This document shows, piece after piece, positions 26,867 through 36,916 of a stretch of 64,000 nt of DNA. Within the stretch, counting starts at the first letter, position 1. Each line of letters starts with the position of its first letter. Origin of the DNA: an uncultured Schlesneria sp. (GTDB lineage: Bacteria; Planctomycetota; Planctomycetia; Planctomycetales; Planctomycetaceae); NCBI GenBank assembly GCA_903858935.1, contig CAIOKO010000258.1, forward strand, positions 1 to 64,000. Direction: 5' to 3'. A program made the position numbers and the translations under genes. The notes under the pieces are model-generated. The model worked only from the letters and a program-made list of their open reading frames with translations, was not told where the DNA came from and made no database searches.

Positions 26867-26903
26867 CCCGGGGCGGCGCTCGAAGACGAGCTTGCCCCGG
26901 GCT
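26867..26903. repeat. 37 bp REP-like unit, third copy
   Basis: CCCGGGGCGGCGCTCGAAGA followed by CGAGC..TGCCCCGGGCT. It matches the outer arms of the palindrome at 24009-24548 and is itself a hairpin. Confidence 0.85.
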
Positions 26904-26983
26904 GGTATCCATCAGCCTTTCAGGCTGAAGATTGTCCTGGCTTCCGATGTGCGCCTCTCCACCAAAACATTGCCCTGATATGC

Positions 26984-27017
26984 AAAAACCCCTCGGCAGC
27001 AGCACTACCGAGGGGTT
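26984..27017 (-). terminator. Intrinsic terminator of DUF1559 gene 1
   Basis: Read on the minus strand, AACCCCTCGG...CCGAGGGG is followed by TTTTT. The stem is 8-10 bp with an 11 base loop, 49 bp past the stop codon. Confidence 0.85.
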
Positions 27018-27063
27018 CATTTCAGCGGAAATGCTCGCAAATTCGAGCTTTTTTTAACCGATC

Positions 27064-28128
27064 TTAGAAATCGCCAACAACGCCACCATCGGCGCGATCG
27101 CACAGCTTGCGGATCGTGTCGGTGTCAACGTTTTGTGAGATGAAGCGAACCGAACCGTCGGCGAGCAGAGCATGGCAGCCACCAACGTGAAGGCTGAATG
27201 GCTCGTCGTTTGGACCACAGTTGTTGGTTGTCCAAGGGCAGGTCGCTGGTCCACCGATCGGACTTGCGTTCTGATTAATGATCCCCTGCGAGGCCTTTAG
27301 TGTGCTTGTGGCGTACGCGGAACCAGAAACTCCGTTGCCGGTGTCACCGTCAGCCCATCGGTTTGGACAGGTCTTCGTTCCACCACCGCACATATTGGCG
27401 GCGGTCCAACCGGGTGCCCCACCGATAATCGTGGCCTGCGTGTAGTTACCACCAACGACTTGCAAGCTGGTTCGTCCAGCGTCTTCGATGATCGCAATCG
27501 TGTTACTGGTACCGTCCGTTGTGTCGCCGATTCGGTTTCCGAACAGACCAAACGCAGTGTCCTTACCTGAACCCCAGTTCGTCCCAACAGGATCGCGGAC
27601 GCCGCCACCATTCGGACAAGCTCCGCCGCTCAACGAAGTGCCGCTGGTTGGACAGAGATCGACGTAAGCGACTGGCATGTAATCGCACAATCCAAAGCCT
27701 AGTGTGTCAGCCGCGCTGATCGCGTTACTTGGGCAAAGGAATGGGGGAATCTTACTTTGAGCAGCTTTTGCGTTACCAGTAATTGTTCCTTCAGAGTAGT
27801 GAAACTGAAAGTTGAACTGGTTGTACAACGGGGCTTGATCGATAAACGGCAGGGATTGAATGAAGAACGAGACTGGGAAGATCCCCTTGTTGTAAGGTGA
27901 ACCGAGGTTCAGACCTTCACCGGCAGTTGGGAACCGACCATAGGTTCCTTCATAGTTGTGGGCGGCGAGTCCCATCTGCTTGATGTTGTTCTTGCACTGC
28001 GTACGGCGAGCGGCTTCACGAGCCTGCTGAACGGCTGGCAACAACAGAGCGATCAAAACAGCGATGATGGCGATTACCACCAGCAGTTCGATCAGTGTAA
28101 ACGCTTTGCGAAACGGCTTCTTCGACAT
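27064..28128 (-). CDS. DUF1559 prepilin-like protein 1
   Basis: A pseudopilin-like surface protein of a kind abundant in planctomycetes. The start [20 protein letters not shown] at 28128 carries the type III leader with cleavage before Phe and a following 20-residue hydrophobic helix. AAGGA lies 12 bp upstream. The helix leads into [20 protein letters not shown], and the DUF1559 body ends in the [13 protein letters not shown] motif (H-x-DG type). Paired cysteines such as [13 protein letters not shown] suggest disulfides. The frame is open further upstream to a spurious start at 28278. A paralogue lies immediately upstream on the same strand. Confidence 0.92.
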   Translation of the reverse strand: MSKKPFRKAFTLIELLVVIAIIAVLIALLLPAVQQAREAARRTQCKNNIKQMGLAAHNYEGTYGRFPTAGEGLNLGSPYNKGIFPVSFFIQSLPFIDQAPLYNQFNFQFHYSEGTITGNAKAAQSKIPPFLCPSNAISAADTLGFGLCDYMPVAYVDLCPTSGTSLSGGACPNGGGVRDPVGTNWGSGKDTAFGLFGNRIGDTTDGTSNTIAIIEDAGRTSLQVVGGNYTQATIIGGAPGWTAANMCGGGTKTCPNRWADGDTGNGVSGSAYATSTLKASQGIINQNASPIGGPATCPWTTNNCGPNDEPFSLHVGGCHALLADGSVRFISQNVDTDTIRKLCDRADGGVVGDF

Positions 28129-28902
28129 ACTGACAAATTCCTTAACGAGTGAAACAAACCAAAACTGGACAAAACAATAAAGGGATAAATCACAGCTAAT
28201 CCATGCAACCCTCTGTCCATCTTCCCTGACTGCGAAAACAAGAACCATTGAGTCGCAATGGTAGCGCGTTGCTTTCAAATTTCAAATTTAAAAAATCTTT
28301 TTCCCCAAAAACGATCCTGGCGTGTAAACCGCCAAGTGAACCGCCTGCCATTTTTGCGGAGACCACGATGGCGCAAAATCAAATTGCAATCGGCTTCATC
28401 TTGCTCACCCCGACGGGTGATTGTTAAGAAATCACGAGCGACGAAAACTCCAGTGCGAACCGGAAATTCTGTACGATCGATACTTTCCTCAAGGCAAATT
28501 GCCGAAATGAGTTGAGCGCCCGCCTGAACGATCCAAAATCACGCATTTAAGCGTACAGAACATTTATGAAGATTTTGTTAAGAAAACCTTAATATTAAAT
28601 TAAATTATTAACGAAAAGGGTGTTTTGAAACGGACCATGGAATGATTATTACGGATCGATCCCTAGCCCGATTTTATCCCGAATCATTTCTTAGCCCGAC
28701 GCGCAATCGAGGGGCTTACTGAAGTACGTTCCTCGCTTGCGGGTCGGGCCAGCCGTTTCACTGCGTTCAAGAAAACATCGCCTTAAACACTTACCAAAAA
28801 ACATCTTGCAATCACCAATGAAGCATGCTTGAACAATCTGCGATTAGGGAACTTTGGTAACTTTTTTCACCGTCCGTGCCTTTTTCACGCCTATCAACGA
28901 AG
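28129..28902. other. Region between the DUF1559 paralogues
   Basis: Holds the promoter and leader of DUF1559 gene 1. About 150 bp directly upstream of the start resembles the leader of gene 2 (ATGGTTC..TTTTCG..GTC.GGGAAGATGG, read on the minus strand), and 28260-28350 resembles 30190-30290. The segment 28550-28620 is very AT-rich. No gene was seen. Confidence 0.6.
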
Positions 28903-28933
28903 AAAACCCCTCGGCAACAGCGTCACCGAGGGG
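28903..28933 (-). terminator. Intrinsic terminator of DUF1559 gene 2
   Basis: On the minus strand CCCCTCGG and CCGAGGGG form an 8 bp stem followed by TTTTC. It is the counterpart of the terminator after gene 1. Confidence 0.83.
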
Positions 28934-28982
28934 TCCAGTTCACAGGGATACGCTCAGAGAACCGAGCGTTTCTTAACCGATC

Positions 28983-30053
28983 TTAGAAATCGCCAACAAC
29001 GCCACCATCGGCGCGATCGCACAGCTTGCGGATCGTGTCGGTGTCAACGTTTTGCGAGATGAAGCGGACCGAGCCGTCTGCGAGCAGAGCGTGGCAGCCA
29101 CCAACGTGAAGGCTGAATGGCTCGTCGTTTGGACCACAGTTGTTGTTTGTCCAAGGGCAGGTGGCGGGACCGCCGACGGGGGTTGCGTTCTGGTTGATGA
29201 TCCCCTCTGAAACTTTAGAGGTGTTCTGAGCGTACGAGGAACCAGAAACACCGTTGCCGGTGTCACCGTCAGCCCAACGATTTGGGCAGGTCTTCGTTCC
29301 ACCGCTACCGCACATGTTACCGGTCGTCCAACCTGGTGCCTGACCGATAATCGTGGCCTGAACATAGTTACCACCAGCGACCTGCGAGCTTACTCGACCT
29401 GAGTCTTCGAAAATCGCGATCGTGTTACTCGTACCGTCGGTCGTGTCACCGATTCGATTACCGAACAAACCAAACGCGCTGTCCTTGGCAGAACCCCAAG
29501 ACGTTGCAGTACTAGGATCACGTACGCCAATACCATTAGGGCAAGCTCCGCCGCTCAGCGAAACATTGTTGGTTGGACAGAGGTCGACGTAGGCGATTGG
29601 CATGTAATCAACCAGACCGAAGCCAAGTGTGTCAGCAGCGTTGATTGCATTGCTTGGGCAAAGGAATGGTGGGATCTTGTTCTTGGCGGCAGTGGCGTTA
29701 CCGGTGATCGTCCCTTCAGAATAGTGAAACCCAAAGTTGAACTGGTTGTACAACGGGGCCTGATCGATGAACGGCAGGGCCTGAATAAAGAACGAAACAG
29801 GGAAGATCCCCTTGTTGTAAGGGTTACCAAGCTGAAGACCTTCACCGGCGGTTGGGAACCGGCCATAGGTTCCTTCGTAGTTGTGGGCGGCAAGACCCAT
29901 TTGCTTGATGTTGTTCTTGCACTGTGTGCGGCGGGCAGCTTCACGAGCCTGCTGAACGGCTGGCAGCAACAGAGCGATCAAAACGGCGATGATGGCAATC
30001 ACCACCAGCAGTTCGATCAGTGTAAATGCTTTACGGAACGGCTTCTTCGACAT
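28983..30053 (-). CDS. DUF1559 prepilin-like protein 2
   Basis: A close paralogue of the gene at 27064. It shares the whole prepilin leader and helix ([18 protein letters not shown]...) and the C-terminal 40 residues. The differences are clustered in the middle (for example a [15 protein letters not shown]-like loop against [12 protein letters not shown]). The chosen ATG at 30053 has AAGGAAAAAGAAAG just upstream. The gene, leader and terminator are all duplicated, which indicates a recent tandem segmental duplication of about 1.9 kb. Function beyond pseudopilin-like surface assembly is unknown. Confidence 0.92.
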   Translation of the reverse strand: MSKKPFRKAFTLIELLVVIAIIAVLIALLLPAVQQAREAARRTQCKNNIKQMGLAAHNYEGTYGRFPTAGEGLQLGNPYNKGIFPVSFFIQALPFIDQAPLYNQFNFGFHYSEGTITGNATAAKNKIPPFLCPSNAINAADTLGFGLVDYMPIAYVDLCPTNNVSLSGGACPNGIGVRDPSTATSWGSAKDSAFGLFGNRIGDTTDGTSNTIAIFEDSGRVSSQVAGGNYVQATIIGQAPGWTTGNMCGSGGTKTCPNRWADGDTGNGVSGSSYAQNTSKVSEGIINQNATPVGGPATCPWTNNNCGPNDEPFSLHVGGCHALLADGSVRFISQNVDTDTIRKLCDRADGGVVGDF

Positions 30054-30805
30054 TCTTTCTTTTTCCTTAAACGAGTGAATCAAACCAATAATGGACAATG
30101 TCCAGAGAGTTACAATGCGGCTTAATACAGCCGGCTGCCCATCTTCCCAGACAACGAAAAGACGAACCATAGTCCAAAGATTCTGATGACATCTGCGAAC
30201 GCTTCAAATTTCAAATCAAAAAATCGATTCTCCCGGCAATACAATCCTGGCAAGCAAAACCATCCCTGATGAACCGCCCGCCAGCTTCGCGGTTGCCACC
30301 AACATCTGACTTCCTGATCTTAAAGATCAATTATTGAGAACCGATGAACGAACCGAGAATTTCACACGAAACCTGAAATTTCGAAAACACATTCACCGTT
30401 TCGACCCGACACTCGCAGCGATCTACTCGACGAGATGGCGCAAACCAACAACAGTCCGAGCCCTCTCACCAGTGAAGCGAATTCTAGGCTCGGAAATGAA
30501 TAAAATGTGTTGGAATTGTTAATTTTCCGTGAATACAGGGCCCCATCGACGGTTCGCCTGCGAGCCTCCGGTTAGGCATTCGTCTGTACTCACGTTTTTT
30601 CGATGAAAACTTATGAGTAATTGAAAAGAAATCACAATGAAAATCGCTTGCGACTGACGTTTCGCATCGAATCTTCAATTCAAAGAAGCCGACTAAGGTG
30701 ATGATCGATCAGGGTCACCCCGTTGAAGTTCGGCGTGTTTCGGTAACACTAACCCAGGCCGATAGCTGGGCTGACTTAGGGCTGTCGCGTTGCGACGGAA
30801 GAGCG
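30054..30805. other. Intergenic region upstream of DUF1559 gene 2
   Basis: The first 400 bp next to the gene correspond to the leader and upstream region of gene 1. The remainder to the end of the threonine aldolase gene contains no recognised feature. Confidence 0.55.
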
Positions 30806-31906
30806 TCAACGAGCGGCGTAAGCGCCGAGGGCATCACTTTTACTTTTCTGAATTCCTTCTGCGAGGCATGATCGAATCACGTCAGCAGCTCGAATCACCT
30901 GTTTCTGATTCACGTCCAGATGGGTACACGCACGAAGCCGCTGTGGCCCGGTGGGATTGATCTTCACACCACGCTGTAACAGCATCGCCGACAACTGAGC
31001 AGCAGTCCCCAATTCCGGATTCATCTCAAAAAACACCAGGTTGGACTCAACATCGGCGACGTTCAGTCGAACTCCGTCAATCGTCGAAATCGACTCGGCA
31101 AGGACGCGTGCGTTGTCATGATCTTCTGACAAACGATCGACATGATTTTCGAGTGCATAAATCGCTGCTGCCGCCATCATTCCCGCCTGGCGCAGCGCAC
31201 CACCGAACAACTTCCGTGCCCGCCTGGCCCGCTGAATCGTCCCTTTGTCCCCAACGAGAATTGATCCCATTGGACAACCCAGCCCCTTGGAAAAGCAAAT
31301 CGACACGGAGTCAACGTGGCTGGTAAAGTCTTTTGCGCTGTAACCCGCTGCGATCACTGCGTTGAACAGGCGGGCTCCATCAAGATGGACCTTAAGCCCC
31401 TGCGCTCGAGCCCATTCTCCGACTCTGGCCACCTGAGCCAACGGCCAGACGCGCCCCCCGCCAAGATTGGTTGTGTTTTCGATACAGACCAGACGAGTAA
31501 CACAGCAATGTTGATTATCCGGACGAACCTTTCCTTCCAGATCATCAACATCCAGTACTCCGCCTCGCCCGCGAAGACAGCGAGCAGAAACACCGCTCAA
31601 AGCCGCAGCTCCGCCCGCTTCATAATTGACGATGTGCCCGGTCTCATCAATCAGGATTTCGTCCCCCTGCTGGCAATGTGCCCGGATCGCCATCTGGTTC
31701 GACTGCGTTCCCGAACAGTTGTAGACGGCGGACTCTTTATCGAGCAGATCGGCCACCATCCGCTCAAGCCGATTCACCGTCGGATCTTCACCCGACATGT
31801 CGTCCCCGACTTCGGCGCTGGCAATCGCGGCGCGCATGGCAGGGGTCGGCTTCGTGACAGTATCACTGCGGAGGTCAATCATTTCTTCGCTGATCGGTGG
31901 TCTCAT
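30806..31906 (-). CDS. ltaE: Low-specificity L-threonine aldolase
   Basis: A PLP enzyme that splits threonine or allo-threonine into glycine and acetaldehyde in the cytoplasm. [14 protein letters not shown] (11-24) is the N-terminal signature, [14 protein letters not shown] the substrate/PLP segment, [10 protein letters not shown] (174-183) the PLP-pyridine Asp segment, and K207 in [11 protein letters not shown] the Schiff-base lysine. Length (366) is normal for the family, with about 15 extra residues at the C-terminus. The start overlaps the stop of the upstream NYN gene by four bases (ATGA). A second ATG at 31882 would remove eight residues but break the coupling. Confidence 0.92.
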   Translation of the reverse strand: MRPPISEEMIDLRSDTVTKPTPAMRAAIASAEVGDDMSGEDPTVNRLERMVADLLDKESAVYNCSGTQSNQMAIRAHCQQGDEILIDETGHIVNYEAGGAAALSGVSARCLRGRGGVLDVDDLEGKVRPDNQHCCVTRLVCIENTTNLGGGRVWPLAQVARVGEWARAQGLKVHLDGARLFNAVIAAGYSAKDFTSHVDSVSICFSKGLGCPMGSILVGDKGTIQRARRARKLFGGALRQAGMMAAAAIYALENHVDRLSEDHDNARVLAESISTIDGVRLNVADVESNLVFFEMNPELGTAAQLSAMLLQRGVKINPTGPQRLRACTHLDVNQKQVIRAADVIRSCLAEGIQKSKSDALGAYAAR

Positions 31907-32676
31907 CGCTTCTTCACAACCTTCTTTGTCCGAATTTGATAGTTGCCACGCTTTTCGTCGAATTCGAGTTCAATCAGCCCTTCATCTTCAATGTCGTGCA
32001 GCAGGTCACTGAATGTGCCGTAACCGTAGTAACCTTCGTTGAAACCGGGATGCACCCGTTTGATCGCCTGCTTAAGCATTGAACCCCAGATCGGCGGGTC
32101 ATAATCCTGCTCGAGTGAATTCAGTACCTCCAGCAATCGATCGAAGGCCTCCTGCGTCTTTCCTTCTTTTTTCACCCCGGCTTTCGCCACAATGGCGGGC
32201 TTTTGTGCGACACGAATCAAATCGTCGTAATAGATGAACTCATCACAGTTCGCGATCAACAGATCCGATGTCGAGCTTTTGACGCCACACCCGAGGACCC
32301 GTTTGTTGTTCTCTTTCAACTTGGAAACGAGCGGCGAAAAATCGCTGTCACCGGAAATTAAGGCAAACACATCGATATGCTGCTTCGAATAACAAAGGTC
32401 AATCGCATCGACAACCATGCGGATGTCAGCACTGTTTTTACCGCTCATCTTGCTTTGGGGAATATCGATTAATTCGATCCCCTGCGCATGAAATTCGCGA
32501 ACCGCGTCCCTGTAGTTGCTCCAGTCACAATAGGCTCGCTTATGGACAATTCGTCCTTTTTCCAGCAACCGCTTGAGAATCAGTTGAATCTGGAACGCAC
32601 CCGATTTCATGTGCCGGACACCGATCGCCAGATTCTCAAAATCCACAAAAACCGCGATCAGGGGCTCATCAGACAT
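31903..32676 (-). CDS. NYN-domain ribonuclease-like protein with OST-HTH domain
   Basis: A predicted RNA-processing or RNA-binding protein. Residues 1-160 form a NYN (PIN-like, LabA/DUF88) nuclease domain with acidic residues D12 (FVDFEN), D84 and D90 ([11 protein letters not shown]) and D110/D112 (SGDSDF). All expected metal-binding acids are present. Residues 180-255 match an OST-HTH/LOTUS domain ([11 protein letters not shown]...[16 protein letters not shown]...[15 protein letters not shown]), which in other proteins binds structured RNA. It is translationally coupled to threonine aldolase. No functional link between the two is known. Confidence 0.87.
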   Translation of the reverse strand: MSDEPLIAVFVDFENLAIGVRHMKSGAFQIQLILKRLLEKGRIVHKRAYCDWSNYRDAVREFHAQGIELIDIPQSKMSGKNSADIRMVVDAIDLCYSKQHIDVFALISGDSDFSPLVSKLKENNKRVLGCGVKSSTSDLLIANCDEFIYYDDLIRVAQKPAIVAKAGVKKEGKTQEAFDRLLEVLNSLEQDYDPPIWGSMLKQAIKRVHPGFNEGYYGYGTFSDLLHDIEDEGLIELEFDEKRGNYQIRTKKVVKKR

Positions 32677-32710
32677 GAAGGGTTGCCTTTAGTTTCGGAA
32701 AAGAGTTTAT

Positions 32711-32825
32711 GCCACAGATGCACACAGAATCACACAGATAAATGCAAAAGAGTAATAGATCAGTGAAAGTGCTTTTCTCGAAATTCAGTCCTCTTTATCA
32801 GTGTGGTTCAGTGTGCATCTGTGGC
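32711..32825. repeat. Inverted repeat, GCCACAGATGCACAC type
   Basis: A perfect 15 bp inverted pair, 32711-32725 and 32811-32825, between the NYN gene and the VanZ-like gene. A related word, GTGCATCTGTGGCT, recurs near 37687. Confidence 0.8.
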
Positions 32826-32914
32826 TGAATTCTTATGAATTTCATTGTTTCGCGTATCGCAATCAGTGAGCGACGGGCTTCATCTGGCTGCCAGTTACGA
32901 AATCCAACCTTTTC

Positions 32915-33352
32915 TCAGCGCTGAATTATTCGTGATTTCGTCCGAAAATACCAGACGGTCAATGTCACCAAAGCCAACCCCATCGCCGCACCTGTCACAT
33001 CAAAAACCCAGTCAAAAATGTCGGCGTTTCGATTAACCAAGAGCTGTGTCAACTCGTCAAACACCCCATAAAACGCCAGAATGAACCACGCAATCAATAC
33101 GTTCAACCAAGAGTGAGCCCCCCGCGTGACACTCAGCGACATCAGCAAGATCGCCAGTCCGGCATACGCCCAGAAATGAATGAACTTATCGGAATTACCT
33201 GGCAACAACCCCTCGGGAACCTTCGTATGAGTTCCATAAAATAACGCCGCCCAATAAATGCACAGCATCACAAGCACGACGCGCGTGGCGAAGGATGTTT
33301 TTGTTTGATCTGAATTGGATTGGGCCGGATCAGCCGAGATCGAGTTCGACAT
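32915..33352 (-). CDS. VanZ-like membrane protein
   Basis: A small integral membrane protein (145 residues) with four predicted transmembrane helices. The VanZ-family pattern is visible: NSDKFIHFWAYAGLAILLMS, FYGVFDELTQLLVNRNADIFDW and DVTGAAMGLAL. VanZ-like proteins are linked to low-level glycopeptide or lipid-related phenotypes, but the general role is unknown. It lies 11 bp downstream of the RicT/PSP1 gene on the same strand, so the two are probably co-transcribed. Confidence 0.83.
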   Translation of the reverse strand: MSNSISADPAQSNSDQTKTSFATRVVLVMLCIYWAALFYGTHTKVPEGLLPGNSDKFIHFWAYAGLAILLMSLSVTRGAHSWLNVLIAWFILAFYGVFDELTQLLVNRNADIFDWVFDVTGAAMGLALVTLTVWYFRTKSRIIQR

Positions 33353-33363
33353 CAGGACTCTGT

Positions 33364-34413
33364 TTACTCCAAATCCGATTCGGGAGTCCCGCCGCCATCT
33401 GGCACATCTGCGTCCAATCGATCGCCAAATTCGTCGGGTCCTTTTTCGGTGCGAGGGCGAGGATTTGGCCTGGAATCATGACGCGGCTTGGTATCTCGCC
33501 TTGGTCGACTCTCGTTCGATTGATCATTCTCACCTCGACCATCCGAGTGTTTTTCGGAAGCGGGCGAGGTGGACTTCGCCGATTTCGTGCTGACAACGGT
33601 CAGCACGTCTTTCGCATCGGTCATGACCTGCCGTTGCCCCTCGTACTGGATCATCAGTTTCTGTGCCAGTAATTCCTGCCCGATCACCTTCCCCGTCCCT
33701 TGTTTCGTCACAACTGTTGCGCCTACCGGCGGCATCTCTTTGCGGTGTTCCTCATAGGTGTCGTACTCGTACCGCAGACAGCATTTCAGTCGACCACAAC
33801 GTCCCGAGATTTTTGTCGGATCAAGCGTCGCCTTTTGAAGCTTGGCCATCTTCATCGAAACAGGAGGCATTTCGCGCAGGAATGTATTGCAGCAGACCGG
33901 CTGGCCGCAGTCGCCATAATCGGCAAGCAGCTTCGCCTCATCCCGAATCCCGATTTGACGCATCTCAATTCTGACATGAAATCGCTTCGCCAGCCCTTTC
34001 ACCAGATCGCGAAAATCGACACGTTGTTCTGAAACGTAATAAAATATCAGCCGCTCACCACCGATCACTTGCTCGGCGTCCACAAGCTGCATCTGCATGT
34101 TTCGTTCTTGAATCAACTCCAGGCAACCCGCGAAGGCTTCTTTCTCAGCGAGAATCGAACGGTCTCGTTCGGCCTCGTCTTCCGGCGTTGCGATTCGAAT
34201 GATTCTTCCATGAGCGTCGGACGTCCCGAGGTACGTTCGAGTTTGCTCCGTGGCCGTGCTGAGGACCGTTCCCCACTCATGGCCCCGTTCACTCCGAACG
34301 ATGACGGAGGTTCCTCGGGCTAATGATCCAAACCCCCGGGCGGTGAATTCGCCAAGTATCCGAGTGACACCGTATCGTATGACGTAAGACAAGTCTTCAG
34401 CGGGCGTATCCAT
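33364..34413 (-). CDS. ricT: PSP1 domain protein (RicT/YaaT family)
   Basis: A cytoplasmic protein of the PSP1/RicT family, which in Bacillus is part of an Fe-S complex that assists RNase Y. LSYVIRYGVTRILGEF is the N-terminal signature. The core has ERLIFYYVSEQRVDFRDLV, RIEMRQIGIRDEAK, DYGDCGQPVCCNTFL and SGRCGRLKCCLRYEYDTY, with the Cys-rich pairs CC and KCC that bind the cluster. The C-terminal 60 residues are a charged, low-complexity tail specific to this protein. The ATG at 34413 is preferred over a TTG at 34506 because GAAGG precedes it and the family N-terminus begins there. Confidence 0.86.
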   Translation of the reverse strand: MDTPAEDLSYVIRYGVTRILGEFTARGFGSLARGTSVIVRSERGHEWGTVLSTATEQTRTYLGTSDAHGRIIRIATPEDEAERDRSILAEKEAFAGCLELIQERNMQMQLVDAEQVIGGERLIFYYVSEQRVDFRDLVKGLAKRFHVRIEMRQIGIRDEAKLLADYGDCGQPVCCNTFLREMPPVSMKMAKLQKATLDPTKISGRCGRLKCCLRYEYDTYEEHRKEMPPVGATVVTKQGTGKVIGQELLAQKLMIQYEGQRQVMTDAKDVLTVVSTKSAKSTSPASEKHSDGRGENDQSNESRPRRDTKPRHDSRPNPRPRTEKGPDEFGDRLDADVPDGGGTPESDLE

Positions 34414-34665
34414 AGGGCCTTCAAAATCGAGGCGGGGAATTGATTGATATTGATCCGTCGGCACGGACGCCGTGGAGTATACTCCGCACAGGTACTCAGA
34501 TGGCAAGGGACTGGGCCGCTTGCGCTTTGACTAACTTCATCAATGCCGATTCGGAGCCACTGCAATCGCAATTGTCTACGTCGAAGTCACTTCACGGTTT
34601 CACAGTGCCGAACGAAGAGCACTGCGTGACCGAATTTAGAAAAATCGGCATCGCACAAGATGAAT

Positions 34666-36420
34666 TCACGACAACAACTTCTCCAGCGCAGCAACCCCCG
34701 TCGGTGGGTCCGATTGCCACCTGATTAACACAGTTCGCCGCGCCTGCTGGTCCACAACTTCATGAATAAACTTCCACTCGTGCGATTGTCGGGACTTCAA
34801 CACAGGATCGCTGACGGTCAGTGGTGCGAGGCTCTGATTGATGACCCAGGCATACGGCTCGATTTCCGCACGACGAAGGTCGTGTTGTAATTGGGCCGCC
34901 TCATGCACGGGTGTGGCTTCTGGCAGTGTGACAATCAGCACTCGCGTGAATTCAGGATTACGAAGCCGAGGCAGGAGATTTGATACAGATTCCGGCATTT
35001 GGCTGGCTTGCCGAGCAACTTCCTTGTGATAGGCCAGAGCGGCATCGAGTAACAGAATCGTATGCCCGGTGGGAGCCGTATCGAGCACCACGAACTGATT
35101 TTGTCCCTCGGCCACGACCTGAGCAAACGCCCGAAAGACCGCAATTTCCTCGGTACACGGCGAACGAAGATCCTCGGCCAATAATGCCTTTCCGGCAGCA
35201 TCCAAGGCCGCTCCTGCCGTACTCATCACTTCGGCTGTGTACTTCGCCGTTTCCTGCTGAGGATCGATGCGAGACACTTGAAGGTTAGGCATGGAGTTTC
35301 CGATCACAGCAGCGGCAATGTGAGCGGCCGGGTCCGTTGTCGAAAGGTGAACGCGATGCCCCCGTTCCGCCAAACCGATTGCGACAGCCGCAGCAACCGT
35401 TGTCTTGCCAACGCCACCTTTTCCCATCGCGAGAATCACGCCGTGACCTGGAGCGGCCAGATCGTCCATCAGACTCCCAAGACCGAGTGGCAATCTTAAC
35501 AATGGCGCATCGGGAATTTTCTCGACGGAGACAAACTCGGTTCCGCTGGCCATTGCCCGCAACGAGGCAATCCCCTGGATACCGATCGCGGTGAGCGGGA
35601 CCGTTGATCGCGGGAGTGAAGCCAACGCCGGCGGCATCGTGGCGATCGAAGTTGCGACTCTCGCTTGCATCGCGACGGCAATCACATCATCGGCATGGAT
35701 GGTCGTGAAAAAACCGTTGATGATCAGGTGCTGATTGTGGATACCAAGCCCTGCCAGCTCGACACTTGTTCGCGCCGCTTCGCGAATGGCGGTGATTTCG
35801 GGCCGGGTCACCATGACCAGCGTTGTCAGTTTTCCGTCACCTAAGGATTTCACGGTTTGCTGATAGAGTTCCTGCTGTGCCTGCAACCCGGCCAGTGGTC
35901 CCAAACAGGAGGTTCCCGTGGAATTGGCTGTCAGAAATGATGACCACGCTGAGGGAAGGGACAGCAATCTCAGTGTGTGTCCTGTAGGTGCGGTGTCGAA
36001 GATGACATGGTCGAATTCGGCAGTCGCCTTCGTATCGCCAAGCAAACGTGAGAACTCGTCAAAAGCGGCGATCTCTAAAGTGCAGGAGCCTGAGAATTGC
36101 TCTTCCATGCTTTTGATCGCTGCAGCCGGCAACAGCTTTCGATACGGCCCGACCATACGTTCACGATATTCGGCGGCGGAAGCCTGAGGGTCAAGATTCA
36201 TGCCACTGAGATTGGGGACAGATAGCACTGGCGTTGGATGGTTCCCAAGTTTGACGCCAAGTACTTCATCAAGATTCGATGCCGGGTCAGTGGAAACAAG
36301 CAGCACTTTCTTACCCTGGTCGGCTAAAGAAACTGCCGTCGCACAGGCCAATGACGTCTTGCCAACGCCCCCCTTTCCCGTAAAAAACAGGATGCGAGTA
36401 GGGTGGTCAAGTATTTTCAT
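34666..36420 (-). CDS. arsA: Arsenite-translocating ATPase ArsA
   Basis: The catalytic subunit that energises arsenite/antimonite efflux. It is the fused two-half form of 584 residues. P-loops GKGGVGKT are at 15-22 and 333-340, with DTAPTGHTLRLL and DTAPTGHTILLL in the two halves. Cysteines 113, 172 and 422 fall at the positions of the metalloid-binding Cys of the E. coli enzyme. That conservation supports a real arsenite ATPase rather than a Get3-type relative. The arsD gene lies 496 bp upstream on the same strand, but no arsB, acr3 or arsR is in the window, so the membrane channel and repressor must be elsewhere. Confidence 0.93.
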   Translation of the reverse strand: MKILDHPTRILFFTGKGGVGKTSLACATAVSLADQGKKVLLVSTDPASNLDEVLGVKLGNHPTPVLSVPNLSGMNLDPQASAAEYRERMVGPYRKLLPAAAIKSMEEQFSGSCTLEIAAFDEFSRLLGDTKATAEFDHVIFDTAPTGHTLRLLSLPSAWSSFLTANSTGTSCLGPLAGLQAQQELYQQTVKSLGDGKLTTLVMVTRPEITAIREAARTSVELAGLGIHNQHLIINGFFTTIHADDVIAVAMQARVATSIATMPPALASLPRSTVPLTAIGIQGIASLRAMASGTEFVSVEKIPDAPLLRLPLGLGSLMDDLAAPGHGVILAMGKGGVGKTTVAAAVAIGLAERGHRVHLSTTDPAAHIAAAVIGNSMPNLQVSRIDPQQETAKYTAEVMSTAGAALDAAGKALLAEDLRSPCTEEIAVFRAFAQVVAEGQNQFVVLDTAPTGHTILLLDAALAYHKEVARQASQMPESVSNLLPRLRNPEFTRVLIVTLPEATPVHEAAQLQHDLRRAEIEPYAWVINQSLAPLTVSDPVLKSRQSHEWKFIHEVVDQQARRTVLIRWQSDPPTGVAALEKLLS

Positions 36421-36662
36421 TAAATGTTCCGGGTGAAAATGCTGCGTCAGCGGATATCGTTAAACATCGGTTGAGTGATTCGTGAGTTGTCTTTTATTTG
36501 TGCCTGTCATTGCCATTTTCGTTCACGTGAAACAACGAAGCTTTGCCATTTTTCCGAATTCGGGCGCCACTGCATAACCGCCTTCAGTCACGCAATGCTC
36601 TTTGGCCGGAAGAAGGAGAAGACACTGCGTGTCCGAAGCCTCCAGCGACGCTTCGCCTCAGA

Positions 36663-36820
36663 CCAAAGTAGCCATCATCGATCCGCGTGATGAGCATCGT
36701 TCGAGAACCTGCCGTATTCCAATCCGCGTGTTTTCAAAAAAACTTTGTTTCGATGCTATGGCAACAATTGAATCGTTTCCGACGCATGCTCATCACGCGG
36801 AGCGCTGATGGCTTCTTTGG
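36663..36820. repeat. 35 bp inverted repeat
   Basis: Arms 36663-36697 (CCAAAGTAGCCATC...TGATGAGCAT) and 36786-36820 are complementary with a few mismatches around an 88 bp centre. It resembles a REP/BIME unit of a different family from those elsewhere in the window. Confidence 0.8.
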
Positions 36821-36832
36821 CAGATACCCTGT

Positions 36833-36855
36833 AACTTGACTCAATGAGTCAAGTT
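36833..36855. promoter_or_regulatory. 23 bp palindrome after arsD
   Basis: AACTTGACTCA and TGAGTCAAGTT around a single A. Its perfect symmetry suits a dimeric regulator. It could also be part of a weak terminator for arsD, as it lies 62 bp past that gene's stop. Confidence 0.5.
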
Positions 36856-36916
36856 TCAAACTCGAAGAAGTCCTATGCCATGGCACTGAATCCTAATTAA
36901 GAAATTTGACAGGACA

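Larger units (their letters stand above)
36421..36916. other. arsD-arsA intergenic region with palindromes
   Basis: No gene was found. It contains the 35 bp inverted repeat at 36663-36820 and the palindrome at 36833-36855, either of which may affect arsA expression or separate it from arsD. Confidence 0.6.
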
